From assembly GCA_943328365.2 (NCBI GenBank), contig CALPZT020000025.1:1-10563 (forward strand): a DNA stretch of 10,563 nt, given 5' to 3'. This DNA comes from Bifidobacterium breve (GTDB lineage: Bacteria; Actinomycetota; Actinomycetes; S36-B12). The position numbers and the translations under genes are program-made. The notes beneath the pieces were generated by a model. It was not told where the DNA came from and searched no databases. It saw nothing but the letters and a program-made list of their open reading frames with translations. Positions 1 to 6,169 of the stretch are shown here, in pieces; the first letter of the stretch is position 1; every line of letters starts with the position of its first letter.

Positions 1-1
1 C

Positions 2-196
2 GGCGTCGATCTCGTCGGCCTCATCATCGCCGACAACGGCATCGGCATGGCTGCCGGCTCCATGCCGGGCATCGGTAGCGACCTCTTCACGTCACTCGCC
101 TACGAATGGGCAAGCGAGTCCTCGCCGCGCGGCACCACCATCACCGCCGACCTCACCTGGTCGCCCGCGGCTATCCCTCAGGCCTCCCCGCACTGA
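2..196 (+). CDS. Sensor histidine kinase-type ATPase, C-terminal fragment
   Basis: Only the last 64 codons are in the window; the gene begins upstream and ends at TGA 194-196. The fragment looks like the ATP-binding end of a GHKL/HATPase_c domain. It has a DNGIG motif at fragment residues 11-15 (the G1 box that contacts nucleotide), then a PGIGSDLF segment at 22-29 (G2-like glycine turn), and a final strand containing GTTITADL at 44-51. This order matches the end of two-component sensor kinases of the NarL/DesK-like class, which phosphorylate a response regulator on Asp. The phospho-acceptor His and any sensor or membrane region lie outside the window, so the signal and subfamily cannot be read. 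No partner response regulator follows it; the next gene starts 264 bp later. A stand-alone anti-sigma-factor kinase of the same fold is a less likely alternative. Confidence 0.72.
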   Translation, partial: GVDLVGLIIADNGIGMAAGSMPGIGSDLFTSLAYEWASESSPRGTTITADLTWSPAAIPQASPH

Positions 197-460
197 CGAG
201 GCAGGCCCGCCCCGCAACTCCCGGCCACTCCGGTGAATCTGGGCCGCTCCGGCGAATCTGCACCTCGAAAACACGCGAGTTGACCCCTTGACGGCCACTC
301 GGAGAGTTTCGGGGTGCGTCTGGTCGGCGGGCGGCCGGATTTCGTGACGGGTGGGACGCGTGGGGCTCGGCGGTCGAGACGGTCGCGCTGGACGACACCG
401 CGGCGCTGGCAGCGCGAGTGCAGCGCGCGCGTCGGCAGCCGGATGCGGGATGCTTGGGCC
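197..460. other. Intergenic stretch with tandem repeat and possible gene remnant
   Basis: This 264-bp stretch between the kinase fragment and the SDR gene holds no complete gene with a convincing start. It contains the 19-bp tandem repeat (223-260) and two TTGAC sequences (280-284 and 288-292) that resemble -35 boxes. The best downstream partner is GAGAGT at 302-307, a weak match, so no promoter is called. The segment 292-460 stays open in frame 1 and has coding-like GC3 (see findings). No good hairpin terminator for the kinase gene was found. Confidence 0.5.
223..260. repeat. Two-copy 19-bp tandem direct repeat
   Basis: Copy 1 (223-241) and copy 2 (242-260) are directly adjacent 19-bp units of the form GGCCRCTCCGGYGAATCTG. 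They match at 17 of 19 positions; the two differences are transitions. A degenerate third start (GGCCACTC) appears at 293-300. The repeat lies 26 bp after the histidine kinase stop and outside any gene I would call. It could be a small regulatory site array, part of a dispersed intergenic repeat family, or simple slippage. No flanking target duplication or transposase is visible. Confidence 0.7.
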
Positions 461-1381
461 ATGAAGATTGCAGTCACCGGCGCGTCCGGGCTCATCGGCT
501 CCGCCCTCGTCCCCCATCTGCGCACCCAGGGCCACGAGGTCGTGCGCCTCGTGCGCCGGCCGAGCACGGCCGCCGACGAGATCACGTGGGACCCAAAGGC
601 CGGCACCGTCGACCTCGCCAAGCTCCAGGGCACCGAGGCCGTCGTGCACCTCGCGGGCGCCGGGGTCGGCGACCATCGCTGGACCGATGACTACAAGCGT
701 CAGATCCTCGACAGCCGAGTTGATGGCACCCGCACGATCGTCGAGGCAATCACGAAGCTCGACACTCCGCCGAAGGTCCTCGTGTCCGGCTCCGCGATCG
801 GCTGGTACGGCGAGACCGGCGACCGGCGCGTCGACGAATCCGACCCTGCCGGCACCGGCTTCCTCGCCGATGTCGTCCGCGCGTGGGAGGCAACCGCCGA
901 CCCTGCTGAGCAGGCCGGCATCCGCGTCGTTCATGCACGCACCGGCCTCGTCGTCGCGAAGGAGGGTGGCGCCTGGGCCCGCATGTTCCCGCTGTTCAAG
1001 CTCGGCCTCGGCGGCAAGCTCGGCTCGGGCCGCCAGTACTGGTCGTGGATCTCGCTGCGCGACGAGGTGCGCGCACTTGAGTACCTCATTGCCAATGAGA
1101 CGATCACCGGCCCGGTGAACCTCACCGGACCGAACCCGGCCACGAATGCCGAGGTCACCGCGGCCATGGGCGAGGTGCTCGGCCGGCCGACCCTGCTGCC
1201 CGCCCCCGCCTTCGCGCTCAAGGCGGTGCTCGGCGAGTTCTCGACCGAGGTGCTCGGGAGCGCGCGGGTCGTCCCCGCGGTGCTCGAGCGCTCCGGTTTC
1301 GTATGGGACGACCCGACCATCGCCAATGCGATCCGCACCGCGCTCGAGAGCGCGAAGCACGCTCGGCTCGGCGGCAAGTAG
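461..1381 (+). CDS. TIGR01777/SDR39U1-family NAD(P)-binding epimerase-like protein
   Basis: A 306-aa extended short-chain dehydrogenase/reductase-like protein of the TIGR01777 (SDR39U1, YfcH-like) family. The N-terminal Rossmann fold opens with MKIAVTGASGLIGS; the glycine motif GASGLIG is residues 7-13. VVHLAGAGVG (61-70) is the family's dinucleotide-side loop. The strand and active-site region read VSGSAIGWYG (108-117). The usual SDR YxxxK lacks its Lys here (Tyr116 is followed by GETG), which is normal for this family, so catalysis is doubtful or unusual. The C-terminal part (about 245-295: LLPAPAFALKAVLGE then VLERSGFVWDDP) fits DUF1731. Length is typical of the family. ATG 461 was chosen because it starts the glycine motif at the normal distance; the longer open frame to 314 adds Arg-rich noise. 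There is no Shine-Dalgarno site, and GATGCT six bases upstream may mark a leaderless start. The substrate is unknown. It is first of five close genes. Confidence 0.9.
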   Translation: MKIAVTGASGLIGSALVPHLRTQGHEVVRLVRRPSTAADEITWDPKAGTVDLAKLQGTEAVVHLAGAGVGDHRWTDDYKRQILDSRVDGTRTIVEAITKLDTPPKVLVSGSAIGWYGETGDRRVDESDPAGTGFLADVVRAWEATADPAEQAGIRVVHARTGLVVAKEGGAWARMFPLFKLGLGGKLGSGRQYWSWISLRDEVRALEYLIANETITGPVNLTGPNPATNAEVTAAMGEVLGRPTLLPAPAFALKAVLGEFSTEVLGSARVVPAVLERSGFVWDDPTIANAIRTALESAKHARLGGK

Positions 1382-1384
1382 CAC

Positions 1385-2665
1385 ATGGCCGACCGGGTCG
1401 ATGCCATCGTCGTCGGGGCCGGGCTGGCAGGGCTTTCGGCTGCCAGGCAACTCGCGATCCACGGGCTCGATGTCGTCGTGCTCGAATCGTCGGACGAGGT
1501 CGGCGGGCGGGTGCGCACCGATCGCGCCGGTGGCCTGCAGCTCGACCGCGGATTCCAGCTCTTCAACCCCGCCTACCCGGAGGCCGCGCGGGTGCTCGAC
1601 TACGCGGCCCTCGACCTCAAGCCGCTCGTCCCGGGGGTCATCGTCTCGCATACGAATGGACGCAGCACCCGGCTCGGTGACCCTCGCCGCAAGCCCGGCT
1701 GGGCCATCGATGCGATCGGCCCGGCGACCGGCTCCCTGCTGAGCAAGGCCCGGTTCGCGAAGCTCGCCTGGCAGGCATCGCGCACGCCGGTGCGCACCAT
1801 CATCGAATCCATTGACACGACCACCGGCGAGAAGCTTCGCGCTGCCGGCATCGATGAGCGCTTCATCGAGCAGGTGCTGCGCCCGTTTCTCACGGGCGTC
1901 TTCCTCGAGCAAGACCTCGCCACTTCGCGCCGCTTCCTCGACCTCGTGCTCCGGTCGTTCGTGCGCGGAGTGCCGTCAGTGCCTGCGCGCGGCATGCAGG
2001 CGATCCCCGAGCAGCTGCGCGACAGCCTGCCGGTTGGCAGTGTGCGGCTCAATACCCCCGTGTCGCAGGTCTCCTCCGGCTCCGTCGTCGCCGGCGATGC
2101 GAGCATCGCGTGCCGCGCCGTCATCGTCGCGACCGACCCGGTAGCCGCCGAGCACCTCGTGACCGGGGTGAGCGCCCCCAAGGGCAACTCCGTGACGACC
2201 TGGTACCACCTCGCGCCTGTCGATCCGCAGTCGCTCACCGGCGGCGATGCCGTCCTCGTCGTCGACGGCGATCGCCGCGGCCCGGTGGTGAACACCGTCG
2301 TCCTGACCCATGCCGCACCCGCCTACGCGAGCGACGGGCGAGTGCTCGTGTCGTCGTCCGCACTTGGTACCCACGACACAGTCGCCGACGAAGCCAGCGT
2401 GCGCGCCCACATCGCGCTGCTCTACGGCACGAGCACCCGAGACTGGGAGTCCGTCGGCGCCTACGCGATCCCGTACGCGCTGCCCGCAATGGTGCCCCCG
2501 CTCGATGTTCGCAAGCCCGTCGATCTCGGCAGTGGTCTCTTCGTCGCGGGCGACCATCGCGACACCGCCTCGATCCAGGGCGCGATGGTGAGCGGACGCC
2601 GCGCCGCCGACGCCGCGCTCGCCCACCTCGGCGTTCAGCCCATCGGATCTAGGATCGGCTCATGA
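1385..2665 (+). CDS. FAD-dependent amine-oxidase-like oxidoreductase
   Basis: A 426-aa flavoprotein of the NAD(P)/FAD-dependent (amine oxidase/phytoene desaturase-like) superfamily. The N-terminus has VVGAGLAGLSAA (9-20) with GxGxxG at 11-16. Glu34 at the end of the second strand would bind the FAD ribose, and VGGRVRT (39-45) follows. LDRGFQLFNPAYPEA (53-67) is typical of the 'protoporphyrinogen oxidase-like' branch. The C-terminus carries the second FAD contact, LFVAGDHRDTASIQGAM (385-401), where the GD pair precedes the final helix. No signal peptide or membrane segment is visible, so it is probably cytoplasmic. The substrate (amine, carotenoid, porphyrin or another reduced compound) cannot be read. 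The start lies 3 nt after the SDR stop, which suggests translational coupling. Its TGA (2663-2665) overlaps the lipB ATG. Pairing with an SDR39U1 protein hints at a shared redox pathway, but this is inference. Confidence 0.9.
   Translation: MADRVDAIVVGAGLAGLSAARQLAIHGLDVVVLESSDEVGGRVRTDRAGGLQLDRGFQLFNPAYPEAARVLDYAALDLKPLVPGVIVSHTNGRSTRLGDPRRKPGWAIDAIGPATGSLLSKARFAKLAWQASRTPVRTIIESIDTTTGEKLRAAGIDERFIEQVLRPFLTGVFLEQDLATSRRFLDLVLRSFVRGVPSVPARGMQAIPEQLRDSLPVGSVRLNTPVSQVSSGSVVAGDASIACRAVIVATDPVAAEHLVTGVSAPKGNSVTTWYHLAPVDPQSLTGGDAVLVVDGDRRGPVVNTVVLTHAAPAYASDGRVLVSSSALGTHDTVADEASVRAHIALLYGTSTRDWESVGAYAIPYALPAMVPPLDVRKPVDLGSGLFVAGDHRDTASIQGAMVSGRRAADAALAHLGVQPIGSRIGS
2650..2655 (+). promoter_or_regulatory. 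TAGGAT -10-like hexamer placing +1 at the lipB ATG
   Basis: TAGGAT ends exactly 6 nt before the lipB ATG (2662), the geometry of an actinobacterial TANNNT -10 element whose transcript would begin at the start codon (leaderless). It lies inside the end of the oxidoreductase gene, so it would be an internal operon promoter. No convincing -35 box was found. The same bases contain AGGA, which could instead act as a weak ribosome binding site. Confidence 0.35.
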
Positions 2666-3324
2666 GCGCTCCGGCACGACTCGGTATCGAGGTGCGCGAG
2701 GTCGGCTTCGGCAGCGACGCTGTCGAATACCTCACCGGCTGGGAGCTCCAGCGCACGGTCCACGCGCAGGTCGTTGCGGGCGAACTCCCCGACACCGTCC
2801 TCCTCCTCGAGCACGAGTCGGTCTACACCGCCGGCCGCCGCACCGAACCATTTGAGCGCCCCCTTGATGGCACTCCGGTCGTTGATGTCGATCGCGGCGG
2901 CAAGATCACCTGGCACGGCCCGGGGCAGCTCGTCGGCTACCCGATCGTGCGACTGCCCGACCCCATCGACGTCATCGCGCATGTCCGCCGGATCGAGGCG
3001 ATGCTCATCGAGGTCTGCTCAGAGCTCGGGGTGGCCACCCAGCAGGTGGGCGGACGCAGCGGCGTATGGGTGCCGGCCGATGGCCGCGGCCCCGACCGCA
3101 AGATCGCCGCGATCGGCATCAGGGTGACCCAGGGCGTGACGATGCACGGGTTCGCGCTCAACTGCGACAACGACCTGGCATTCTTCGACCGCATCGTCCC
3201 GTGCGGCATCCGCGATGCAGAGGTCACGACCCTCACCCGCGAGCTCGAGCGAGGGGTCACGGTCGCCGAGGCCCTCCCCCTCGTCATCAAGCGCCTGCCC
3301 CAGCTCGTTCACGGCATAGGCTGA
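2662..3324 (+). CDS. lipB: Octanoyltransferase (lipoyl-protein ligase B)
   Basis: LipB, 220 aa, moves the octanoyl group from octanoyl-ACP to a lysine on lipoyl domains (pyruvate and 2-oxoglutarate dehydrogenase E2, GcvH), the first step of lipoate synthesis in the cytoplasm. Recognisable segments in order: LLLEHESVYTAGRR (47-60), DRGGKITWHGPGQLVGYP (77-94) with the conserved His85, GGRSGVWV (130-137), RKIAAIGIRV (146-155) with the catalytic-dyad Lys147, MHGFALNCDNDL (161-172), and VPCGI (179-183) with the catalytic Cys181. All key residues are present and the length is normal. ATG 2662 overlaps the preceding TGA as ATGA. lipA follows 5 nt after the stop, completing the two-step pathway. Alternative family members such as LipM or LplA are unlikely given the Cys and Lys context. 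Confidence 0.97.
   Translation: MSAPARLGIEVREVGFGSDAVEYLTGWELQRTVHAQVVAGELPDTVLLLEHESVYTAGRRTEPFERPLDGTPVVDVDRGGKITWHGPGQLVGYPIVRLPDPIDVIAHVRRIEAMLIEVCSELGVATQQVGGRSGVWVPADGRGPDRKIAAIGIRVTQGVTMHGFALNCDNDLAFFDRIVPCGIRDAEVTTLTRELERGVTVAEALPLVIKRLPQLVHGIG
3317..3322 (+). promoter_or_regulatory. TAGGCT -10-like hexamer before the lipA GTG
   Basis: TAGGCT fits TANNNT and ends 7 nt before the first lipA GTG (3330), predicting a start of transcription at or one base before the start codon. It overlaps the last codons of lipB. It may equally be chance, or its AGG may serve as a poor ribosome binding site. Confidence 0.25.
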
Positions 3325-3329
3325 ACTAC

Positions 3330-4289
3330 GTGACCGAGGTGACCGACGTGACCGACACCGTGTTCGCAGGCACGAACCCCGAGGGCCGCCGGCTGCTGCG
3401 CATCGAAGCGCGCAATGCCCAGACCCCCATCGAGCGCAAGCCCGAGTGGATTCGCACGCGGCTCAAGACCGGCCCCGAGTACCTGCAGATCAGCGAGCTC
3501 GTGAAGAGCGAGGGCCTTCATACCGTGTGCCAGGAGGCGGGCTGCCCGAATATCTACGAGTGCTGGGAGGACCGCGAGGCCACCTTCCTCATCGGCGGTG
3601 AGCAGTGCACCCGGCGCTGCGACTTCTGCCAGATCGACACCGGCAAGCCGGCACCCCTCGACACCGACGAGCCGCGCCGGGTCGCCGAGTCGATCCGCAC
3701 GATGAACCTGCGCTACGCGACCATCACCGGTGTCGCCCGCGACGACCTGCCCGATCAAGGTGCATGGCTCTACGCCGAGACCGTCCGCATGATCAAGGAG
3801 CTCAACCCGAGTACCGGCGTCGAGGTGCTCATCCCCGACTTCTCCGGGGTTCCCGTTCTGCTGCAACAGGTATTCGATGCCCAGCCGGCCGTCCTCGCCC
3901 ATAACCTCGAAACCGTGCCGCGCATCTTCAAGGGCATCCGCCCGGCCTTCTCGTACGAGCGAAGCCTCGACGTCCTCACCCAGGCGAAGGCAGCCGGCAT
4001 GATCACGAAGAGCAACCTCATCCTCGGCATGGGCGAGGAGATCAGCGAGGTCGAGCAGGCGCTCGCCGACCTCCATCACGCCGGGTGCGATCTCATCACC
4101 ATCACGCAGTACCTCCGGCCATCGCCGCGGCATCATCCGGTGAGCCGCTGGGTCCGTCCGGAGGAGTTCGTTGCGCTCTCGGACGTCGCGACGCAGATCG
4201 GCTTCGCCGGCGTGATGAGCGGGCCGCTCGTGCGCTCGAGCTACCGGGCCGGCCGGCTCTTCGAGCAGGCATCGGCGGCAACCCGATGA
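3330..4289 (+). CDS. lipA: Lipoyl synthase (radical SAM)
   Basis: LipA, 319 aa from GTG 3330, inserts two sulfur atoms at C6 and C8 of protein-bound octanoyl groups using S-adenosylmethionine radicals. The auxiliary [4Fe-4S] cluster ligands are in CQEAGCPNIYEC (Cys67, Cys72, Cys78, the CX4CX5C pattern). The radical-SAM ligands are in CTRRCDFC (Cys93, Cys97, Cys100, CX3CX2C). Further family signatures are TGVARDDLPDQGAWLY (133-148), IPDFSG (168-173), HNLETVPR (191-198), QYLRPSPRHHPVSRWV (260-275) and the C-terminal RSSY (302-305), whose Ser binds the auxiliary cluster. The enzyme looks complete. The start is uncertain: in-frame GTGs lie at 3330, 3339, 3348 and 3360, the first three inside a 9-bp repeat. 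All would keep every motif. lipB ends 5 nt upstream; the TGA overlaps the ATG of the MOSC gene. Confidence 0.97.
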   Translation: MTEVTDVTDTVFAGTNPEGRRLLRIEARNAQTPIERKPEWIRTRLKTGPEYLQISELVKSEGLHTVCQEAGCPNIYECWEDREATFLIGGEQCTRRCDFCQIDTGKPAPLDTDEPRRVAESIRTMNLRYATITGVARDDLPDQGAWLYAETVRMIKELNPSTGVEVLIPDFSGVPVLLQQVFDAQPAVLAHNLETVPRIFKGIRPAFSYERSLDVLTQAKAAGMITKSNLILGMGEEISEVEQALADLHHAGCDLITITQYLRPSPRHHPVSRWVRPEEFVALSDVATQIGFAGVMSGPLVRSSYRAGRLFEQASAATR

Positions 4290-4813
4290 GCCCGCTCGTC
4301 GTCGCCACCCATGTGTGGCCCAAGGGTGATGAGACACCGCGCCCCTGCGACGTCCTCGAACTCGACTTCGGCGGAGCGATCGGCGACCGCCACTACGGGC
4401 TCACCATGAAATCCGATGCCCGCCAGAAGGATGTATTCCCTCGCGGTACCGAGATCCGCAACCACCGTCAGGTCTCGATCGTCGACCTCGCCGAGCTCGC
4501 GGTCATCGCCCAGAGCATGGGCATCGCCGAGATCGCCCCGGGACTCATCGCCGACAACATCTGCACCGAGGGCATCGAGCACCTCACGCAGCTGCCGCAT
4601 ATGACGAGGCTCATCTTCGAGGGCGGCGCCGTGCTCATGCTCGGCGGCGAGAACTTCCCGTGCACGATCGCGGGGGCAATGGTCAGCGCCGTGCACGGAA
4701 CCGCGAAGTCGAAGTTCCCGAAGGCAGCCATGGGCCTGCGAGGCGTCACCGGCTGGGTCGAGCACCCCGGCCTCGTGCGCCCGGGCACGGCCATCGAGGT
4801 CCGAACCCCCTGA
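4286..4813 (+). CDS. MOSC domain-containing protein
   Basis: A 175-aa stand-alone MOSC domain, the fold found at the C-terminus of molybdenum-cofactor sulfurases and in YiiM/mARC-type enzymes, thought to bind sulfur or molybdopterin. Family features: GDRHYG (33-38), the RQVSIVD strand (61-67), the segment IADNICTEGIEHL (88-100) that matches the family 'NiTteGidL' turn, and FPC (124-126), giving the conserved Cys126 near the end of the barrel. No FeS, PLP or oxidoreductase domain is fused to it, so it is a minimal version. ATG 4286 overlaps the lipA stop as ATGA, so translation is probably coupled. No Shine-Dalgarno sequence is visible. Its role here is unknown. A sulfur-handling role next to lipA is an attractive guess without direct support. 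Confidence 0.85.
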   Translation: MSPLVVATHVWPKGDETPRPCDVLELDFGGAIGDRHYGLTMKSDARQKDVFPRGTEIRNHRQVSIVDLAELAVIAQSMGIAEIAPGLIADNICTEGIEHLTQLPHMTRLIFEGGAVLMLGGENFPCTIAGAMVSAVHGTAKSKFPKAAMGLRGVTGWVEHPGLVRPGTAIEVRTP

Positions 4814-4862
4814 TCCTCGGCTATCGGGGCGATGTGCCCTCACCAGCCGTCAGCTTTCGGCC

Positions 4863-4868
4863 TATCCT
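4863..4868 (+). promoter_or_regulatory. TATCCT -10 hexamer giving a leaderless start for the DUF4191 gene
   Basis: TATCCT matches the -10 consensus at four of six positions and fits TANNNT. It ends 6 nt before ATG 4875, so the expected +1 falls on the A of the ATG. No Shine-Dalgarno sequence lies upstream of this ATG, which supports a leaderless mRNA. A -35 box is not obvious. The 61-nt gap after the MOSC gene holds nothing else I can see. Confidence 0.5.
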
Positions 4869-4874
4869 TGGCAC

Positions 4875-5546
4875 ATGCTGACGAAGATCCGCTCAACCCT
4901 CTCCTCGCTCGCCCAGAACTGGAAGATGACCCAGAAGGCCTACCCGGCCCTCGGGTTCGAGGTCGCCGGGCTCTTCATCGGCGCCGCGCTCATCGTCGGC
5001 ATCCCGGTCGTGATCTTCGTGAACACCGTCACCGGCGTGCTCGTCTCGATCCCGGTGGGCCTGCTCGCCGCGACCTTCTGGTTCAGCCGCCGCGCGATGA
5101 AGGCCGCCTACCGTCAGATCGAGGGCCAGCCGGGCGCGGCCGCCGCGGTCATTCAGTCGCTGCGCGGTGGCTGGCTCTGCACCCCGGCCGTCGCCGTGAG
5201 CAAGAACCAGGACATGGTGAGCCGGGTCGTCGGCAAGCCCGGCGTCATCCTCGTCTCCGAGGGCCCGTCATCGCGCGTCACCCAGATGCTCGCGAACGAG
5301 CGCAAGAAGACCGCCCGCTGGGTGCCCGACATCCCGATCTACGAGATCCAGGTCGGCGACGAGCCCGGCCAGATCGGTCTCACGAAGCTGCAGAAGCAGA
5401 TGACGAAACTGCCGCGCAACCTGCGCGGGGGCGAGATCACGAACGTGCGCCGGCGCCTCGATGCCGTGAGCCAGTCCGGTGGCGGCCTGCCGATCCCCAA
5501 GGGACCAATGCCGACAAGCTCGAGGTCAGTGCGCCGCCAGCGCTAG
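4875..5546 (+). CDS. DUF4191-type two-helix membrane protein
   Basis: A 223-aa protein resembling the actinobacterial DUF4191 family, whose members are commonly encoded beside lipA. A short basic N-terminus precedes two predicted membrane helices (about 27-49 and 52-70) separated by a tight turn. A mostly soluble cytoplasmic region follows, with AVIQSLRGGWLCTPAVAV (91-108), GVILVSEGPSSRV (118-130) and a basic tail (LTKLQKQMTKLPRNLRGGE from about 173). The function of the family is not known. Its last residues (PTSSRSVRRQR) are positively charged. ATG 4875 is favoured because the TATCCT hexamer sits right before it and the first helix is placed normally. The stop TAG (5544-5546) shares bases with the stop of the convergent gene. 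In many actinobacteria this gene is followed by glnA; here the locus changes to the opposite-strand accessory cluster instead. Confidence 0.88.
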   Translation: MLTKIRSTLSSLAQNWKMTQKAYPALGFEVAGLFIGAALIVGIPVVIFVNTVTGVLVSIPVGLLAATFWFSRRAMKAAYRQIEGQPGAAAAVIQSLRGGWLCTPAVAVSKNQDMVSRVVGKPGVILVSEGPSSRVTQMLANERKKTARWVPDIPIYEIQVGDEPGQIGLTKLQKQMTKLPRNLRGGEITNVRRRLDAVSQSGGGLPIPKGPMPTSSRSVRRQR

Positions 5547-5557
5547 CCGGGCTGGCG
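5535..5557. terminator. GC-rich hairpin spanning two shared stop codons (candidate bidirectional terminator)
   Basis: CGCCAGC (5535-5541) pairs perfectly with GCTGGCG (5551-5557), giving a 7-bp stem with a 9-nt loop. The loop contains CTAG (5543-5546), which forms the stop codons of both convergent genes. No T-run follows on either side, so this would be the stem-only type often reported in high-GC actinobacteria. It could act in both directions, since the genes leave no other spacer. Confidence 0.45.
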
Positions 5558-6106
5558 TGCGATCGCGCCGGTGACCACGAAGTCGTTCCAACCACCGCCA
5601 ACGTCCATGGCCTTTGGCGAGCTTCCGCTCGTCACGGGCGACGAAACCCATATGGCGTCAGTACCGCCCTCGCAGGCCATGAGCACCTGAAGCGTGTTGC
5701 CCGTCTCATCAGCACTGATTCTCGCTCTCCCGGAAGCGCTGACACCGTGGATGACGTGATTCGAATCCATGGCGAACAAGACCCTTGACGGCTGGCTCCA
5801 GCCACCGCCCGTGGCCTTGCCGGCCGCGCATGCAGCCGCATGGTCGCCGCAGTCGCGCCACTCTTCCCACGCGACCCCGGCCTGCCCCTTCGCCTTGCGG
5901 ACAGTGAGCCGGTACTGCCAGTCGACTTCCTGCCCGGCCTCGTAGCCGGACAGCTCGCCCAGCCATACCCCGAGCACGTCCTTGGCCTCGGTGATCGGTC
6001 CTGGTGCCGGCGCCGCGCCCGCCGGCACTCCGCCGCCCACGGACACCGCCACCGCCACCGCTCCCGCACCCAGCGCGGCCAACGCCCGACTCGTGAACCT
6101 GCTCAT
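5543..6106 (-). CDS. Secreted paralogue 1 (signal peptide, beta-rich, unknown function)
   Basis: A 187-aa predicted exported protein, third in its gene line. The signal peptide has a basic start (MSRFTSR), a hydrophobic stretch (about 9-27) and VPAGAAPA (27-34) as the likely cleavage region. The mature part starts with an acidic/Pro linker and then GVWLGELSGYE (46-56), WQYRLTVRKAKGQAGVAW (63-80), Cys86 and Cys93 around DHAAAC, GGGWSQPSRVLFAMD (100-114), HVIHGVS (117-123) and DETGNTL (133-139), with a third Cys at 145. Alternating strand-like segments and GxW turns suggest a small beta barrel, lipocalin-like by eye only. Cys86 and Cys93 could form a disulfide outside the cell. ATG 6106 has GAGGAG (6117-6112) at good spacing. 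About 107 of the first 125 residues match paralogue 2; the C-terminal third is much less alike. The stop is shared with the DUF4191 gene. Function not recognised. Confidence 0.8.
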   Translation of the reverse strand: MSRFTSRALAALGAGAVAVAVSVGGGVPAGAAPAPGPITEAKDVLGVWLGELSGYEAGQEVDWQYRLTVRKAKGQAGVAWEEWRDCGDHAAACAAGKATGGGWSQPSRVLFAMDSNHVIHGVSASGRARISADETGNTLQVLMACEGGTDAIWVSSPVTSGSSPKAMDVGGGWNDFVVTGAIARQPG

Positions 6107-6145
6107 CAGAACTCCTCATCGTCTGCTGTGTGCTCGCCTTCACGA

Positions 6146-6158
6146 TTGATGGCGCGCT
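6146..6158 (-). repeat. 13-bp leader repeat, copy upstream of paralogue 1
   Basis: AGCGCGCCATCAA on the minus strand. It is identical to the copy at 6770-6782 and at the same distance (39 nt) from its start codon. Much of the leader down to the Shine-Dalgarno site is also alike, so the duplication included the leader. Whether it is an operator or only duplicated sequence cannot be told. Confidence 0.65.
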
Positions 6159-6169
6159 CAGTGTCAGTG

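Noticed and set aside
280..307. Promoter TTGACC-16-GAGAGT for the SDR gene
   Set aside because: The -35 is good but the -10 matches at only three of six bases, and it lies more than 150 nt from the start codon, so it was not called.
314..460. N-terminal extension of the SDR gene
   Set aside because: The extension is Arg/Trp-rich, has no family match, and would place the glycine motif about 50 residues too far from the start.
92..1912. Very long antisense open frame (606 codons, minus) across the SDR and oxidoreductase genes
   Set aside because: It is the mirror of two well-recognised plus-strand genes, has Arg/Gly/Asp-rich low-quality protein and no family motif. GC-rich codons commonly leave such frames open.
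3309..4337. Antisense 342-codon frame opposite lipA
   Set aside because: The plus strand encodes an intact lipoyl synthase with all cluster cysteines; the antisense product shows no recognisable motif.
4832..5788. Plus-strand 318-codon frame overlapping the DUF4191 gene
   Set aside because: Arg-rich shadow in another frame that runs through the shared stop hairpin into the antisense of paralogue 1. The 4875 frame has membrane helices and the family pattern.
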